Below the pieces are notes generated by a model. The model was given only the letters and a program-made list of their open reading frames with translations, did not search any database and was not told where the DNA came from. This document shows positions 25,691 through 37,874 of a DNA stretch of 64,000 bases, piece by piece. Both the position numbers and the translations under genes were made by a program. Origin of the DNA: Lactifluus volemus. Lineage: Eukaryota > Basidiomycota > Agaricomycetes > Russulales > Russulaceae. The stretch is from positions 62,001 through 126,000 of the forward strand of contig WTXI01000041.1 of assembly GCA_022376515.1 (NCBI GenBank), given 5' to 3'. Numbering within the stretch: position 1 is the stretch's first letter; every line of letters begins with the position of its first letter.

Positions 25691-28600
25691 TGCAGCCATA
25701 TTCCGAACTTGCCAACTGGGATGGTTCACTCTCCGCGTCGGTCACTGCCACTGCCTCTACCTCTGCATCCTCACCTTCTTCTCCACCTCAACATCATACT
25801 CCAATGATCTTGATTCTGTAAATCTCTTTGGACAAATGTCCGTTATGGTTAATGCCCTTTCACCTACCTCACCTCCTCCTGATTCCACTCTACTTGACAA
25901 AGTGCGTCTTTGTTGTGAGCGTGTATATGCGGTCCCCTTATTCACTTTTGGTTTTTCTCAAGGGGTCACCGCCCCTCTCCAGTGCCGATCGCGATCATAG
26001 TCATGGCCACACTCCCTCAATATACGAGCCGTACCACAAATTTCTTCCCCAATCTAGCCAGAAACAAGTCCTCGCAACCCTTTCTTCTCCTTTTCTTCTT
26101 TTCATCCTCGCTGACACGGCGCTGACGACAGGTCCATCGCCCGATGCTACCGCATACATCCCCTCCTCCGCTTTTGGCCCATCAACCCTCTATTCCCCCC
26201 AAACGGCCATGATTCCGTCCTTTCCCCACAAGAACGCGAGATTATGGAGGATATCACACTCGATCCAGATGACCCCGCCGCGTGGCCATCCGCGGAAAAC
26301 GACGCGTCTTTGTTAAAGCAAGACCCGAGGGCCAAATCGTTTCAGGTAACCGTATATCCTCTCTTCGCTAGGATGTCGGTGATAACGCGTATTTTTTCAT
26401 TTGGGATTCCTTTACAAGTCAAGATCGCCGTCCATCACGGCAGCGTCACATTACAACAGCGTCCTGTACCCAATCCACTGGCCCACCTCGGCTTCGTCCA
26501 TTTCCCCTTCCCCCTTTGCCCCACCTGCCCCGATCACCGTGTCGAATTCAAAATCACCACCAATTTGCACCTGGACGACGCCGCGCCCAGCACGGAACCC
26601 GTACATTCTGACATGTTGGCAATTACCGCTAGCGTGGACGAGCGCGCGGCGATCGAGTACGTAATCGATCCTACGCCCAACTCACGCGACAAGGGTATAC
26701 CAAAACGCGGGGACTCACCGCGCGACGGCGACACTGACATGCTCGTCGTCAATCCTTCTCACAATCCAGCCTCTTCGCAGCAGGTGTGTCTGTCCCACCG
26801 TCTTCCTCTCTGCCTACATGTACGGATATTTTGCGTGACAGAGTTCGACACCCCCCTTGGGCGCCTCCAGCCGCTCGTCGTCATCCAAATCCCGCGTTTC
26901 AAAAGGGGCCTGTCAAAAACGCCGCTGTTCCTTCCCTCCCCATCCGAAAGTTTCCATCCTGACCATACGGATGGCGAACCTGACCATTCAGACGTTATAT
27001 CTATCGGTTCTTCGTCTTCTTCTTCCTCATCATCATCATCGTCACTACGACTATCGCATCCTCGCCGCAGGGAACGAAATATGAAGAAGAAAAATCAGTT
27101 GATGGCTTATATCCTCGTTCCGCCGCTCCCACCGGGTATGCGCAAATCCGACTACCGACCATTGCCCCGCACACGCAAGGAACGGGACCGCCCCAGCGCC
27201 AAGGGCAAAGCACGCGTCGGGGACAATTCAAGTTCCAGGGAACTTGTGGCTGTGCTACAGGGCGCGTTTGAAAACAATTCGTCTGTTGTCGGAAGCGCAA
27301 AAACACCTCGTAAGAGGGGAAGGCCGCCAAAGAAGAAAGTGGTGAACCCAGTGGATGTGATAGAGGTGTTGGATGATCAGGATGAGCGTGACGGTGGGGA
27401 GGGCCGTAGCAAGGGGTCGACGAACCTCGCCGTTGCGTTGGCCAACGCCTTTGCACACAACTCGGCTGACCCCAAGGTATCGGCGTCGATCCTGTCAGGG
27501 CGCAGGTTGAGGAGAAGTGGCCCCATCGAGACTCTCCGTGACAGTGCAAGCGTGGAGATTGTCCTCCCTTCAATGAAACGCTCACGCGCATCGAACGTCG
27601 ATGATGACAACCTTCCCACATCTACACCGCGGCGGAAGGGAAAGCGGCAGCCGCGCATGTCAACAAGCCCACCAAAAAAGCGACAATGCGTGACGCCACG
27701 AGGCGATGACTCGGATGATCACGCAGATGAAGAAGTCGAGATTGTGGCTAACGCGCCGCAGGAGCTACGCAGAGTCGCAAGAAGCATGCCTCATGTCGAG
27801 CATCACACGCCCCAGGCAAAGTCCCGTCGCATTACCCAGCTGCGTCGTACATCCACACCCTCTCCCACGCCTATATCCATCCCCACTACCCCGACTTGCC
27901 CATCGCTGCCACCCTCCGACCCAGTCACGCCACAGGGTGTCAACACGCTCGCTGGTCTCCCATTGACTATCCTCCCAGCACCCACACATGAAGTAGTGAT
28001 ACCCCCGCGGGCGCTCAGTCATTTACAGGCGCCACCTGGTCCCCAGATCCAGGAGTAGAAGCCAAGGCAGGTGAAGGTGAAGGTATAGAGGATTCCTGGG
28101 CACAGAAGATCAGACAACATAACTCACAGGAGGGTTTTTGCGATGAGGGGACCGCGGAAGGCGCGCACGGTCTCCTCGCAATCCCAACTGCTGCCGCTGC
28201 CACCGCCACCACGACCACGGCCACAACTACTGATAGCAGCCCCCACGCCCCCACCACCGACCCGCAGCACCCCATTTTTGACCTCAGCGACATCGTCGTT
28301 CCCATGGATGTAGATGATCGAGAACATGAACAAGTGCAGCAGCAACCAGAAGCGGATCAAGTACCCGACATCACGCCTGCTGTGCCACCACACGCCCTAC
28401 GTATTTCTCCCACTGACCACCCAGACGGCCCCATGCTTGGCTTTGTGCCGTATGATGATGCGGGTCGTGTCCGTCCTGGTGCTGATACAAGTCCGTCCTG
28501 TCTCCGCGTCGGGGCGGAGCCCAGTACCAACATGGCCCCGGACTTGAATTTTATGCTTGCTACTTTGAATTCAAGCCCTGGTGCCAGCGCTGGGTGGATC

Positions 28601-30248
28601 GACTGGAGCACTGAGGATCTTCTCGGTACGGCTACCACGTCTGGTGGCACTGGCGTGGTCTCCGCAGGCGAGTTGGCTGGAGGTGGGACGATCGACCCCT
28701 CCGTACTTGGTGGTGCTGGTAGCCCAGGAAAGCTGTTCCGGTCCGAGTCCGCGGGGCAGAGCAGGCCGCTTCGTTCACCAGAGCGCACCTCACGGTCGTG
28801 TGCTATGGGCGAAGAAGAAGATCTGGATGACCTGGGAGATGAAGAAGATGTTATGTCACTGCTGTTTCAGGAGCGGTCACGGTCAGCTTCTCTGGCTGGT
28901 TCGGCGAGCAAGAGCAAGAGCAAGGTTGTGGATAGCACCGAGCACGCGAGCACGTCGCTGCGGAAACGAAAAAGGAGCTGGCGCAAGGCCCTCGCGGAAA
29001 GTTACGAAGCTGCCGCAGCTGAAGATGATGAACGCGATGACGATAGCATGGAAGGGACGCAGCCCGTATCGTCTTCATTGCCCTCGCCTCGGTCGTCAGG
29101 GATGTCGTTCTGTCATCACTGTCGCCGAAAGACGCGCCGACCGAAAATGCGCTGTACCCTGGTCATCAAGTCGACGGGCGAACGGTGCCGTAAATTGTAT
29201 TGCGATCTTTGCATCGAGAAGCGGTGCGGTCTTTTTTTTGCTTTAATCTTATCCCTGTTGTGTTGATGTTTGGGTTGTCCTAGGTACCCCGATTTGACGT
29301 TCAACGTGTCCGCGAAGGTGTTTGCGTGTCCTTACTGTGGCAAATTCTGTAATTGCACGCAATGTGCTCGTGCACGCGGTGAGGAGTACATACCCGAGCG
29401 GAATGGAGGGTGGCGCAAATGGGGGAGTTGGCCTGCTCCTGCTGCCGCTATGACCGGTCCATCAACAACACAGTCACCGTCATCGCCGAAACAACAGCGA
29501 AGGCGCGCGCGCCAGAATGTGGTTGACGTTCCCAAGGCTGCGAGTAAGGGCAAACGCGACGGCGCAGGCGTGGTCTCAATTTCCACTGGAGCTTTCAAGG
29601 GCGCCTCCTTGTCGGAATTGGAGAATTGGAGAACCCCTGTGTTTACTGTCACGGGCGAGCTCTTGGGCGAAGCATTCTTTGAAGGCAACACGCCGCGCGT
29701 CGCACCTGCTCGGCCAGTCGCACCATTATCTACACTCACCTCTAACTCTCAATCGGCGCCGCACCTGCGCGTTCACCGTTATCTACAATCGCAACGACGT
29801 TCCCTCCACTTCTTCTCTGCCAGTAGTACCCCAAACCCGGCGACGCCAGCGTGTGTTTATTGGTAAACCACGCAAGTCTTGGGGCCGTCTTGTTTTAGTG
29901 CCGGATCCAGAGGAGCAGCAAAAGAAGAGTAGGACGCGTCGTGGCGCAAAACGAGGCCGTGGCAAGCGCAAGCGGGTCAGCATTCGCATGTATATTGGCA
30001 ACGAGAAACCGCTGCTATTCAGGCGCGTCAAGAGCAGGTATCAATATCGATCTGCGTCGTTGATACCTGGTGAGGGAGACGGCAACGAAGATGCGGACCC
30101 AGACGTGGACCAGGATGCAGATGAGGGTGTTTGGCCAGAGGAGTACGGTGTTGCGGACGGGCCGTTGGATCGTAAATCGGATTTGAGTTTCACGCCGGAG
30201 GAGGTGGAGCGGGCGATTGGTGCGGCGTTTGCTGTTGGTGCGCAGTAA
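25691..30248 (+). CDS. CDCA7-like zf-4CXXC_R1 protein with AT-hook
   Basis: Large, mostly disordered nuclear protein, start MQPYSELANWDGSL. Its signature is a zf-4CXXC_R1 cysteine-rich domain split by an intron at about 29,225-29,283. The first half reads CHHCRRKT, MRCTLV, ERCRKLYCDLCIEKR (29,110-29,225), the second half YPDLTF then CPYCGKFCNCTQCAR (29,284-29,375). This is the CDCA7 zinc finger; animal CDCA7 recruits the HELLS remodeller and supports DNA methylation. An AT-hook, TPRKRGRPPKKK, lies at about 27,303-27,338. Around it are a poly-Ser run (27,009-27,045), Arg/Lys-rich clusters and Pro/Ser/Thr-rich stretches. Introns include 26,346-26,418 and about 26,783-26,840. Frame slips at about 25,790, 26,200, 28,003 and in 29,730-29,860 are removed by single added bases, the second and third in C runs. 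The methylation link in this organism is inference only. Confidence 0.78.
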
Positions 30249-30783
30249 TTGGTTTTTTATTTCATCTAATTACGACCGTCGCCGTGTCGGTCGTACAAGT
30301 ACCGTATACACTCTATGGAAATAACTAGGAAGGTTTGGTGGTAGTATCACGGTTTATAGTACAGATTTGATGTATATTTCACACCTGCTACGTTTACCGC
30401 TGTAAACATATATATATATCCACTTCAGTGGTGAAGTTAAATTGAGTGGACGAGACAAGATGGTAAGCATCATGCGGTCATCGGTACTGTAAAATGGAGG
30501 TAGTACAAGATACAGGGCCAGGCTACAACTGCCGTGGGGGGTTTTCACCAGATACCCCTTCTTGCCACGTGGCAGGTCACGTTATACGTCACGTCCCCTT
30601 GCGGCATGCAACTTGAAGGTCCTCGCTTCACATCATATTTCCTGCGCGCGTCGTGGTAGCTCATTGTGACTGATTCTGTCCAAACCTTTTATGTTTGCAG
30701 ACCACGTTTCCAAACTAGAGCCCCCTTTTTTTCTTTTGAGACTCCTCTGACGGCGAATCCCCCCCTGCCACTGCTTGCTGTCG
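30249..30783. other. Spacer before the F-box array
   Basis: No gene seen. It contains the 3' flank of the CDCA7-like gene and the 5' flank of F1. The TATA-like element present ahead of F3, F6 and F8 is not recognisable here. Confidence 0.4.
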
Positions 30784-32380
30784 ATGAATCCTAGTACCGA
30801 GTCTTTCTTATTGCAGATAGATGGCATAAGTTACCATAGATGAAAGCCGTAAATTCCCGGAACGGAATCGAGACAAGAATCAGGTATGATTCCATCTCAC
30901 CCCTGACCTGTACCCCCTGACTGTCTGGTGGCCATAATTCAGGCAGCCTGGTATCCCAAGTGACAATTGAATCTCTCCCCGATGACGTCCTTCTAGAAAC
31001 ATTTCATTTCTATCAACCACCTACACCCACCGCGACTTTTGGGATGATATCGATACATGGGAATGGAAGAAGCTGGTGCAGGTATGCCGAAGATGGCGAT
31101 ACATCATTTTTGGATCACCGCTCAGTCTCGATCTGCAACTCTTATGCACGCGGAATACGCGTGTGAGTGAATTGCTGGATATCTGGCCAGTGCCACCTTG
31201 CCTCTCGTCCTCGACATCGATTACTTTTATCGCTTTGAGCCGGCCAATAAAAGAATGACTTCAGCGCCGCACTGGAGAATTCCGATCGCATTCGCCATAT
31301 TCGTCTGAACTCTTTGGGCTGTTCTCAATTTGAACGAGTCGCCGAGAGATGCGGGAGCGATCGTTTCCAGCATTGACCCACCTTTCGTTTGGAAAATACG
31401 AAGCGGACAGGGTCGTCGTTCTCGATCCGTTCTTGGGCGGATCCGCGCACGTTTACAACACCTCTATTTGTGGAGAGTTGTCATTCCGTCGTTGCCCAAT
31501 CTTCTCTTGTCTGCGACCGACCTTACCACGCTTCGTCTTCTCGACATCCCGGCTGATTCTTACATTTCGCCGAGACAATGGCCACTTGCCTTTCCGCGTT
31601 GACAAAGCTCAACCGCCTCGACCTTCTTTTCCAATCCCGGACTCCTGGCCCCAACCCACCATCACCATCTCCGACACTCGCACCGCTCTCCCCGCCTTGA
31701 CCGAGTTCTATTTTCAAGGTGTCTGCCAGTACTTGGAAACATTGTTAGCCCAAGTCGATGCGCCTGTGCTCGAGGAGTTCAAGGCAAGTTACTTTGATCA
31801 ACTTGAATTCGACATTTCGCAAGCCAATAGATTCATTGGCTACCGAGGACTTCCCATGCCAAAAGATCTACAACTCGGTTTCTGTCCTAACACTGAGGTC
31901 AGGATAGTGTTCTGTCGTCGAAGCTCGGGCGAGATGAAAATGGATGACCAGTCATTGTATCTCGAGTGGAGCATCCTGTGTAAAGAATAGATGGCCAAGT
32001 CTCTTCCTTAGTGGATGTATGCAGCCAGATTGCGCCCATGTGTTCCACCATAGAGCAGCTCTTATCGGATACGGCGGTCTTTGGTCTTGGTATCCACAGG
32101 GGAGACAACTCGACAACGTGGACCCCACTGTATGTCACGACCTGTTCCGCTCGTTTACCTCTGTGAAGACGCTGGAACTATCGACCGAGCTGGACCGTTC
32201 ATCGCGGCTGCGTTGGAAAGGTCCAGATGAATCGGTTGCGGAGGTTTTTCCTGCTCTTGAAAGATCGTTATTCATGAGTCTAACGTGACTCGGATGAGGC
32301 CGGGCATCAGTCGAGGCATGAAGTCATTCGTCGCTGCGCGCCAGCTCGCCTGTTTCCCTGTAGTTGTTAAAGAAAACTAA
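30784..32380 (+). pseudogene. F1: F-box-like gene, subfamily A, broken
   Basis: F-box proteins bind Skp1 and present substrates to SCF ubiquitin ligases. The motif starts QVTIESLPDDVLLETFHFY at about 30,957. A deletion of roughly eight bases after FHFY puts the continuation (DTWEWKKLVQVCRRWRYIIF) in another frame. Leucine-rich segments typical of the family follow (SLPNLLLSATDLTTLRLLDI, FQGVCQYLETLLAQVDAPVL), again with frame changes, and a one-base loss at about 31,989 makes a stop where F3 reads on. The C-terminus matches F3 and ends at 32,380. The first exon is a diverged MNP start (ATG 30,784). Its closest relatives are F3 and F6. Confidence 0.75.
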
Positions 32381-33385
32381 CACACGCTGTAGTACAGTAC
32401 TAGTCGACGTTTTCCTCTGTCAATTGAGACTTGTCTCACCAACTTACAAGTAGTTCTATGCACGATCCCGTTTGATATAAAAACGAGCTTACTGTCATCT
32501 TATGTAGAACGCGCTGACTCGGACTTACGCACCACGCCTGGTGTAGCAGCATATCAACATCCCTGGAAGGGGTCGCAAGTACACCGTCACGTGACTTGAG
32601 TCAAGTACGCGAATTGTGTCATTCCTGAACTCATGGCCAGAACCTCTGCTTGCTCCAAACGTGTTAACTACCGCAATCACTGAGTTTTATTCAAGCGCCG
32701 GCCTCTCATTAAAACGTGTGAGGGAATCAACTGTGGCAATATCCTACGGTGAGGTTAGCAGGAGCTGAGGAGCTAGATCAAGTCAGCAACTGTTTTTGCT
32801 TCTCCTTTCGGTCCCATGCCCATGCGGTGTAAGGAAAAATATACCTGACCATAATCAACCACTCCGATATAGCTCTCTCATAATTCACTGACATATTAAG
32901 AACCTAATGTCATGGGGCCTGATCACCAGCCGTTGTCATTGCGCCCGTGGCTAGATGGAACTTGAAAGCACTACAGTCGGCAATGACCGGATTGGCTGTG
33001 TAACCCATGACTGGAGTCTTTAGCCTAAAATGCCTTTACGCGCTTACCGATACTATGGAGCTCATCTAGTCACCCAGGCCTTCTCAGAAGCGGGCTTTTG
33101 ATGTTCTACCTGGTGCTGAGGGCATGCATCCGTATGGCGCTCGTCGTATCTGTGGACAATAAAATATTCCACTGCTAGTACTACACTCGATGGGATTCAT
33201 TGGGTTCTGGGACCTACCATCGCCAATTGGAAATGGATATCGTTATCAGCGTATTACTGTGGTGGCTGTGTTGAGCTGAGAATGAGGCGTCCGTTTACAG
33301 TTATGCGGTGTTGTGGTCTGTTTAGGTACGACAGGTGTGATATAACATCCCTCAAGTCACCACTTCTCAGCCTACACTGCTGTCA
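32381..33385. repeat. Duplicated intergenic block between F1 and F2
   Basis: The first part (to about 32,830) is repeated after F3 (37,875-38,310) and F6 (46,918-47,260). The second part (about 32,880-33,385) is repeated ahead of F4 (39,240-39,760). No gene is seen inside. The block shows that whole gene-plus-spacer units were duplicated. Confidence 0.7.
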
Positions 33386-35134
33386 ATGAATCCTATCGAG
33401 TATGTCTCTTTCCTTCATTATCGCAATGATATTAGTACACTAATCTTGACCTAGGTGCACTCAAAGGCCCACAACCACGAGTAGTCCCCTGCCATTATTC
33501 CGAATCCAACCGAACAACCTCAGCATCGCAGCAATCATTCATGCCGACAGATGGCCATCCATAGGCTCACAGATCAAAAAGCGTGGTCGCGTCTCAGGAA
33601 GGAAATGTTTATTCGACGAGGAGCAGGTAGAAGTACTCATCTTGAGCAACCGCAAGCAATATTGACTGGATGGTGCAGGCCTGGTGTTGCAACGGGTGAC
33701 AATCGGATCACTCCCCGATGAAGTTCTCCTACAGATTTCCAGTTCATAGGGTCGCCTGCATCAATGAACCATACATTTGGCTCATTACTTGGCCAAGCTG
33801 GTGCACGTATGCCGAAGATGGCGAGATATCGTCTTTGCCTCACCACTCGGTCTCGATCTGCAGCTTTACTGCACAGGAAAACACTGTGAGAAAATGCTGG
33901 ATGTGTGGCCAGCATTGCCTCTCGACATCCGATTTTCAGCTATGACTGGGGAAGTCCATACTGGAGGGCAAATGGGACAATGTCATAGCTGCTCGTGATC
34001 GCGTACGCCGAATTTCAATTTACGGCCTATCAGTGGCAAGTTCTCTATGGGTGCAACTTCCACGATGATGCAAGATCATTTCCGGAATTGACCGAGGTGT
34101 ATTTAGGCTGTGACCCATATGGAGTCATGGGTGTGCTCCCCGATACATCTTAAATGGATCCGCCCCACGTTTACAATCTCTCAGTTTGCGTCACATCTTA
34201 TTTCCGTCATTGCGAAAGTTCCTCTTGTCTACAAGTGACCTCACATCGCTCAGTCTTGACGACATACCGAATGATGGGTACATTTCACCCGAGGCGATGG
34301 TGACATCTCTATCCGCATTGACAAGCTCGAATCATTTCCATCACATTCATATCCCCGACACCTCAACCGAAACGAAGAACGCGACTCCCACCTCCTGGCC
34401 TCGCACTGTCCTCTCCGCTCTCACAAATATATATTTCCAAGGTGTCAGCGAGTACCTAGAAGTCCTTGCGGCCCGAATTGATGCCCCTATGCTCGAGGCG
34501 CTCGGATACACTTTTTCAATCAGCTGTCTTCGATATTCCACAAATCAGTTGGCTCATTGGTACCTGAGGAATCCCAGCCATCCGGTCTTTCCTGCGTTTC
34601 TCGCAGAGCGGCCGATCGAGAGACGAGGTCCGTGCCTGCTTCTTTTGGTCACGAACGGGATCTCTTGGCGGGCCTGGTCCAAGCTGTCTCTACGTGTCAG
34701 TCCGTGGCAAATGGTTGGATTGGCAGGTATTCTCTATAGCACAGATATGCAACCAAATTTTGCCTCTCTGCTCCAGCGTGGAGTGGCTCAACGTCGAGTA
34801 CGGCAACTGGTGGGCCTGGGAGATCGAACCTCCGCCAAGCATGCGGCCGGATGACATGGATGACACGCGATGGCTCGAATTGTTCCACTCATTTATCTCT
34901 GTGAAGCGTCTAGAGATATCCAATGAGCTGGAGTCGTTCATCGCGGCTGCGTTACAAGGGCTCACGAAAGAATCGGCCGCTGGAGTATTCCCCACGCTAA
35001 ATCGTCTTTCCATTATTAGGGATACTTTAGATAGGGCGGCACACCAAGGGATAGAGTCATTCGTCAATGCGCGCCAGCACTCGGATTACCCTGTAGCCTT
35101 CCATCGCTTGGACAGTTGGACACAGGGGCGTTAG
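33386..35134 (+). pseudogene. F2: F-box-like gene, subfamily B, broken
   Basis: The first coding exon MNPIE (ATG 33,386), the acceptor near 33,455 and the F-box start VTIGSLPDEVLL (about 33,700) match F4 and F5. About ten bases are missing from the F-box after LLQI, causing a stop, so the W...LVHVCRRWR part is in another frame. Later segments (SLRKFLLSTSDLTSLSLDDI; GVSEYLEVLAARIDAPML; LQGLTKESAAGVFPTLNRLS) sit in at least two frames. Compared with F4 it is shortened near 33,990 and 34,150. The last frame ends at 35,134. It is a dead or badly read copy. Confidence 0.72.
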
Positions 35135-36104
35135 TGCTCGTGGTGATAGATTCTTCCCGTTATCTTTCTACTGCCATCGAGTTTTTCATCTACTGATTTC
35201 TCATCATTTCTCATTTGACTCTCGAAATGTCCTTTGCCTTTGCTACTATTATCGTGTGTAAAATGTACCGACCTTTGCGAGACTGCTGTATGATATCGTC
35301 GCAATCACCGTTCCTGAGAGATTCACAACTTACGTCGTATCGAATGAAAAACCTGACTAGAAATAATTACGACCCAAAGTGCATGAATGATTCGTTGGCC
35401 TTGTGGCCATATTGAGTTCTAGAACATCTTATTTCAGTGTGAATGCCCAAGCCTGCTACCATTACCTTAAGCAATGCAGTATCATCACGTCATCCACAAG
35501 GCAGCGCAATTGACACCAGTTACCGTGTCAACAACGCCCAGTAGCAACTTGATTGGTCACCGCATCTGACTCGGCTTCCCTCCGCCCGTTACCCCACCAG
35601 TACCGCAACCAGTCACCATATCACATTCGAAATCGGCGCCACGCAAACTTTCGCACCTGGTCAACAATGTGTCCAAAGTGAAATCCATGCAAGGCAACTC
35701 AACTGAGTTGGCTTGGACGTGCACGTGACGATCAAGACAAGCGGCGCGGCCTCGCCAGACTGAGAATACTCACACGCGATAGCAACATGGATATGCTCGT
35801 TGTTGATCGTCAACTAGGTCTCATCGCAGTCTTACTTTCCCACCTCCATTCTGCTTGTATGCCAGTATATAGATACTTTGCGTGACAGAATTCAGCACCT
35901 CCCTTGGAAAAGAAATAAAGGAGGAGTTGTGGTGTCAGGTTACAAGTGGTAATCTATAGGTTAAACTGTGTCACGGTATGCGTTACTGCATGTTCTCTTC
36001 AAATGTCAACGTGTCACCTGCAAGCGACGACATCGCCGGCATTTTCCCTAATTGTGACTGTGGCTGATTGTGTCCAAAACTTCCGATCACAATTCGAGAC
36101 ACCG
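35135..36104. repeat. Duplicated intergenic block between F2 and F3
   Basis: About 35,500-35,930 is closely repeated at 44,590-44,945, between F5 and F6. The 3' flank of F2 (35,150-35,410) also matches the flanks of F4 and F5. No gene seen. Confidence 0.65.
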
Positions 36105-36112
36105 CATAAATA
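36105..36112 (+). promoter_or_regulatory. TATA-like box of F3 (variant)
   Basis: The sequence cataaata stands 54 bp before the F3 start codon. The same position holds tataaata before F6 and F8. The first base is changed, which may weaken this copy. Confidence 0.4.
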
Positions 36113-36158
36113 ACCGTCCTGCCCTCGGCTTCCCTCCCAACGCGGCTGCTTGCTGTCG

Positions 36159-37874
36159 ATGAATCCTACTGAGTGTGTCCATGTCCTTCATTATTGCAGA
36201 AATGCTGCGACTAAGTTTCGAATTAGGTTCACTCGAAAGCCCCCATCCTTCTTGGCGCCGATAGATCAAACCATAGACGAAAGACGGAAATGTCCCAGGG
36301 TGGAATCGAAACAAGAATCAGGTATGATTACATCTGTGAACCCACACAACTACCACCACCTCTGACCTGTACCCCCTGACTGCCTGTGGCCACCACTCGG
36401 CCTGGTATCCCAAGTGACAATTGAATCTCTCTCCGATGACGTCCTTCTAGAAACATTTCATTTCTATCGAGTTATCACCACCGACACCAACACCCACCGC
36501 ACTTTGGGATGATATCTATACATGGGAATGGAAGAAGCTGGTGCAGGTATGCCGAAGATGGCGATACATCATTTTTGGATCACCGCTCAGTCTCGATTTG
36601 CAACTCTTATGCACGCGGAATACGCGTGTGAGGGATTTGCTGGATATCTGGCCAGTGCAGACCTTGCCTCTCGTCCTCGATATCGATTACTCTTACCGCT
36701 ATGAGCCGGCCAGTTACTGGGAGAATAAGATGGACCACCACTTGAGCGCCGCACTGGAACGTTCCGATCGCATTCGCCAGATTCGTCTGCACTCTTTGGG
36801 CTGTACTCAATTTGAACGAGTCGCCGAGATGATGCGGGAGCGATCGTTTCCAGCATTGACCCACCTTTCGTTTGGAAAATACGACGCGGAGTGGGTCGTC
36901 GTTATCGATCCGTTCTTGAACGGATCCGCACCACGTTTACAACACCTCTATTTGTGGAGGGTTGTAATTCCATCGTTACCCAATCTTCTCTTGTCTGTGA
37001 CTGACCTTACCACGCTTCGTCTTCTCGACATCCCGGCTGATTCTTACATTTCGCCCGAGACAATGGCCACTTGCCTTTCCGCGTTGACAAAGCTCAACCG
37101 CCTCGACCTTCATTTCCTATTCCCGACTCCTGGCTCCAACCTACCATCTCCATTCCCAACACTCGCACCGTCCTCCCCTCCCTCACCGAGTTCTCTTTTC
37201 AAGGTGTCTGCCAGTACCTGGAAACGCTCTTGGCCCAAATCGATGCGCCTGTGCTCGAGAAGTTCGAGGCAAGCTACTTTGATCCACTTGATCCAATTGA
37301 TCAACTTGAATTCGACATTTCGCAAGCCGTTCGATTCATTGGCTATCGAGAACTTCCCAAGCCAAAATATCTACAACTGGTTTTCTGGCCTAACACTGAG
37401 GTCAAGATAGCGTTCTGTCGTCATGACTCAGGCGAGATGAAAATGGATGATCAATCATTGTGTTTCGAGTGGCGCATCCAGTGTGATGAACTAGATGGCC
37501 AAGTCTCTTACGTAGTGGATGTATGCAGCCAGATTGCGCCCATTTGTTCCACCATAGGCAGCTCAATATTGGGTACCGCGGTCTTCCGGATGACCAGTGA
37601 GACCGACACGTGGACCCACGGTATGTCTCGACCTGTTCCGCTCGTTTACCTCTGTGAAGACGCTGGAACTATCGAACGAGCTGGAACCGTTCATTGCGGC
37701 TGTGTTGGAGAGGTCTCAGATGAATTGGTTGCGGAGGTTTTTCCTGCTCTTGAAACGATCTTTATTCATAAAGAGATCTTGACTCGGATGAGGCCGGGCA
37801 TCAGTCGAGGCATGAAGTCATTCGTCGCTACGCGCCAGCTCGCCGGTCGCCCTGTAGATGTTAAAGAAAACTAG
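36159..37874 (+). pseudogene. F3: F-box-like gene, subfamily A, frameshifted
   Basis: Three-exon layout as in F6: 14-nt exon (ATG 36,159), second exon ending GAATCAG at about 36,320, then the F-box exon. The motif VTIESLSDDVLLETFHFYRV is followed at about 36,506 by a one-base loss before WDDIYTWEWKKLVQVCRRWRYIIF. An open stretch of nearly 290 codons covers the F-box end and leucine-rich repeats. At about 37,110-37,150 the frame changes again, and the rest (FSFQGVCQYLETLLAQIDAP, IDQLEFDISQAVRFIGYREL) runs to 37,874 with a further change near 37,590. It is otherwise close to F1 and F6. It could be functional if the losses are sequencing errors. Confidence 0.75.
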
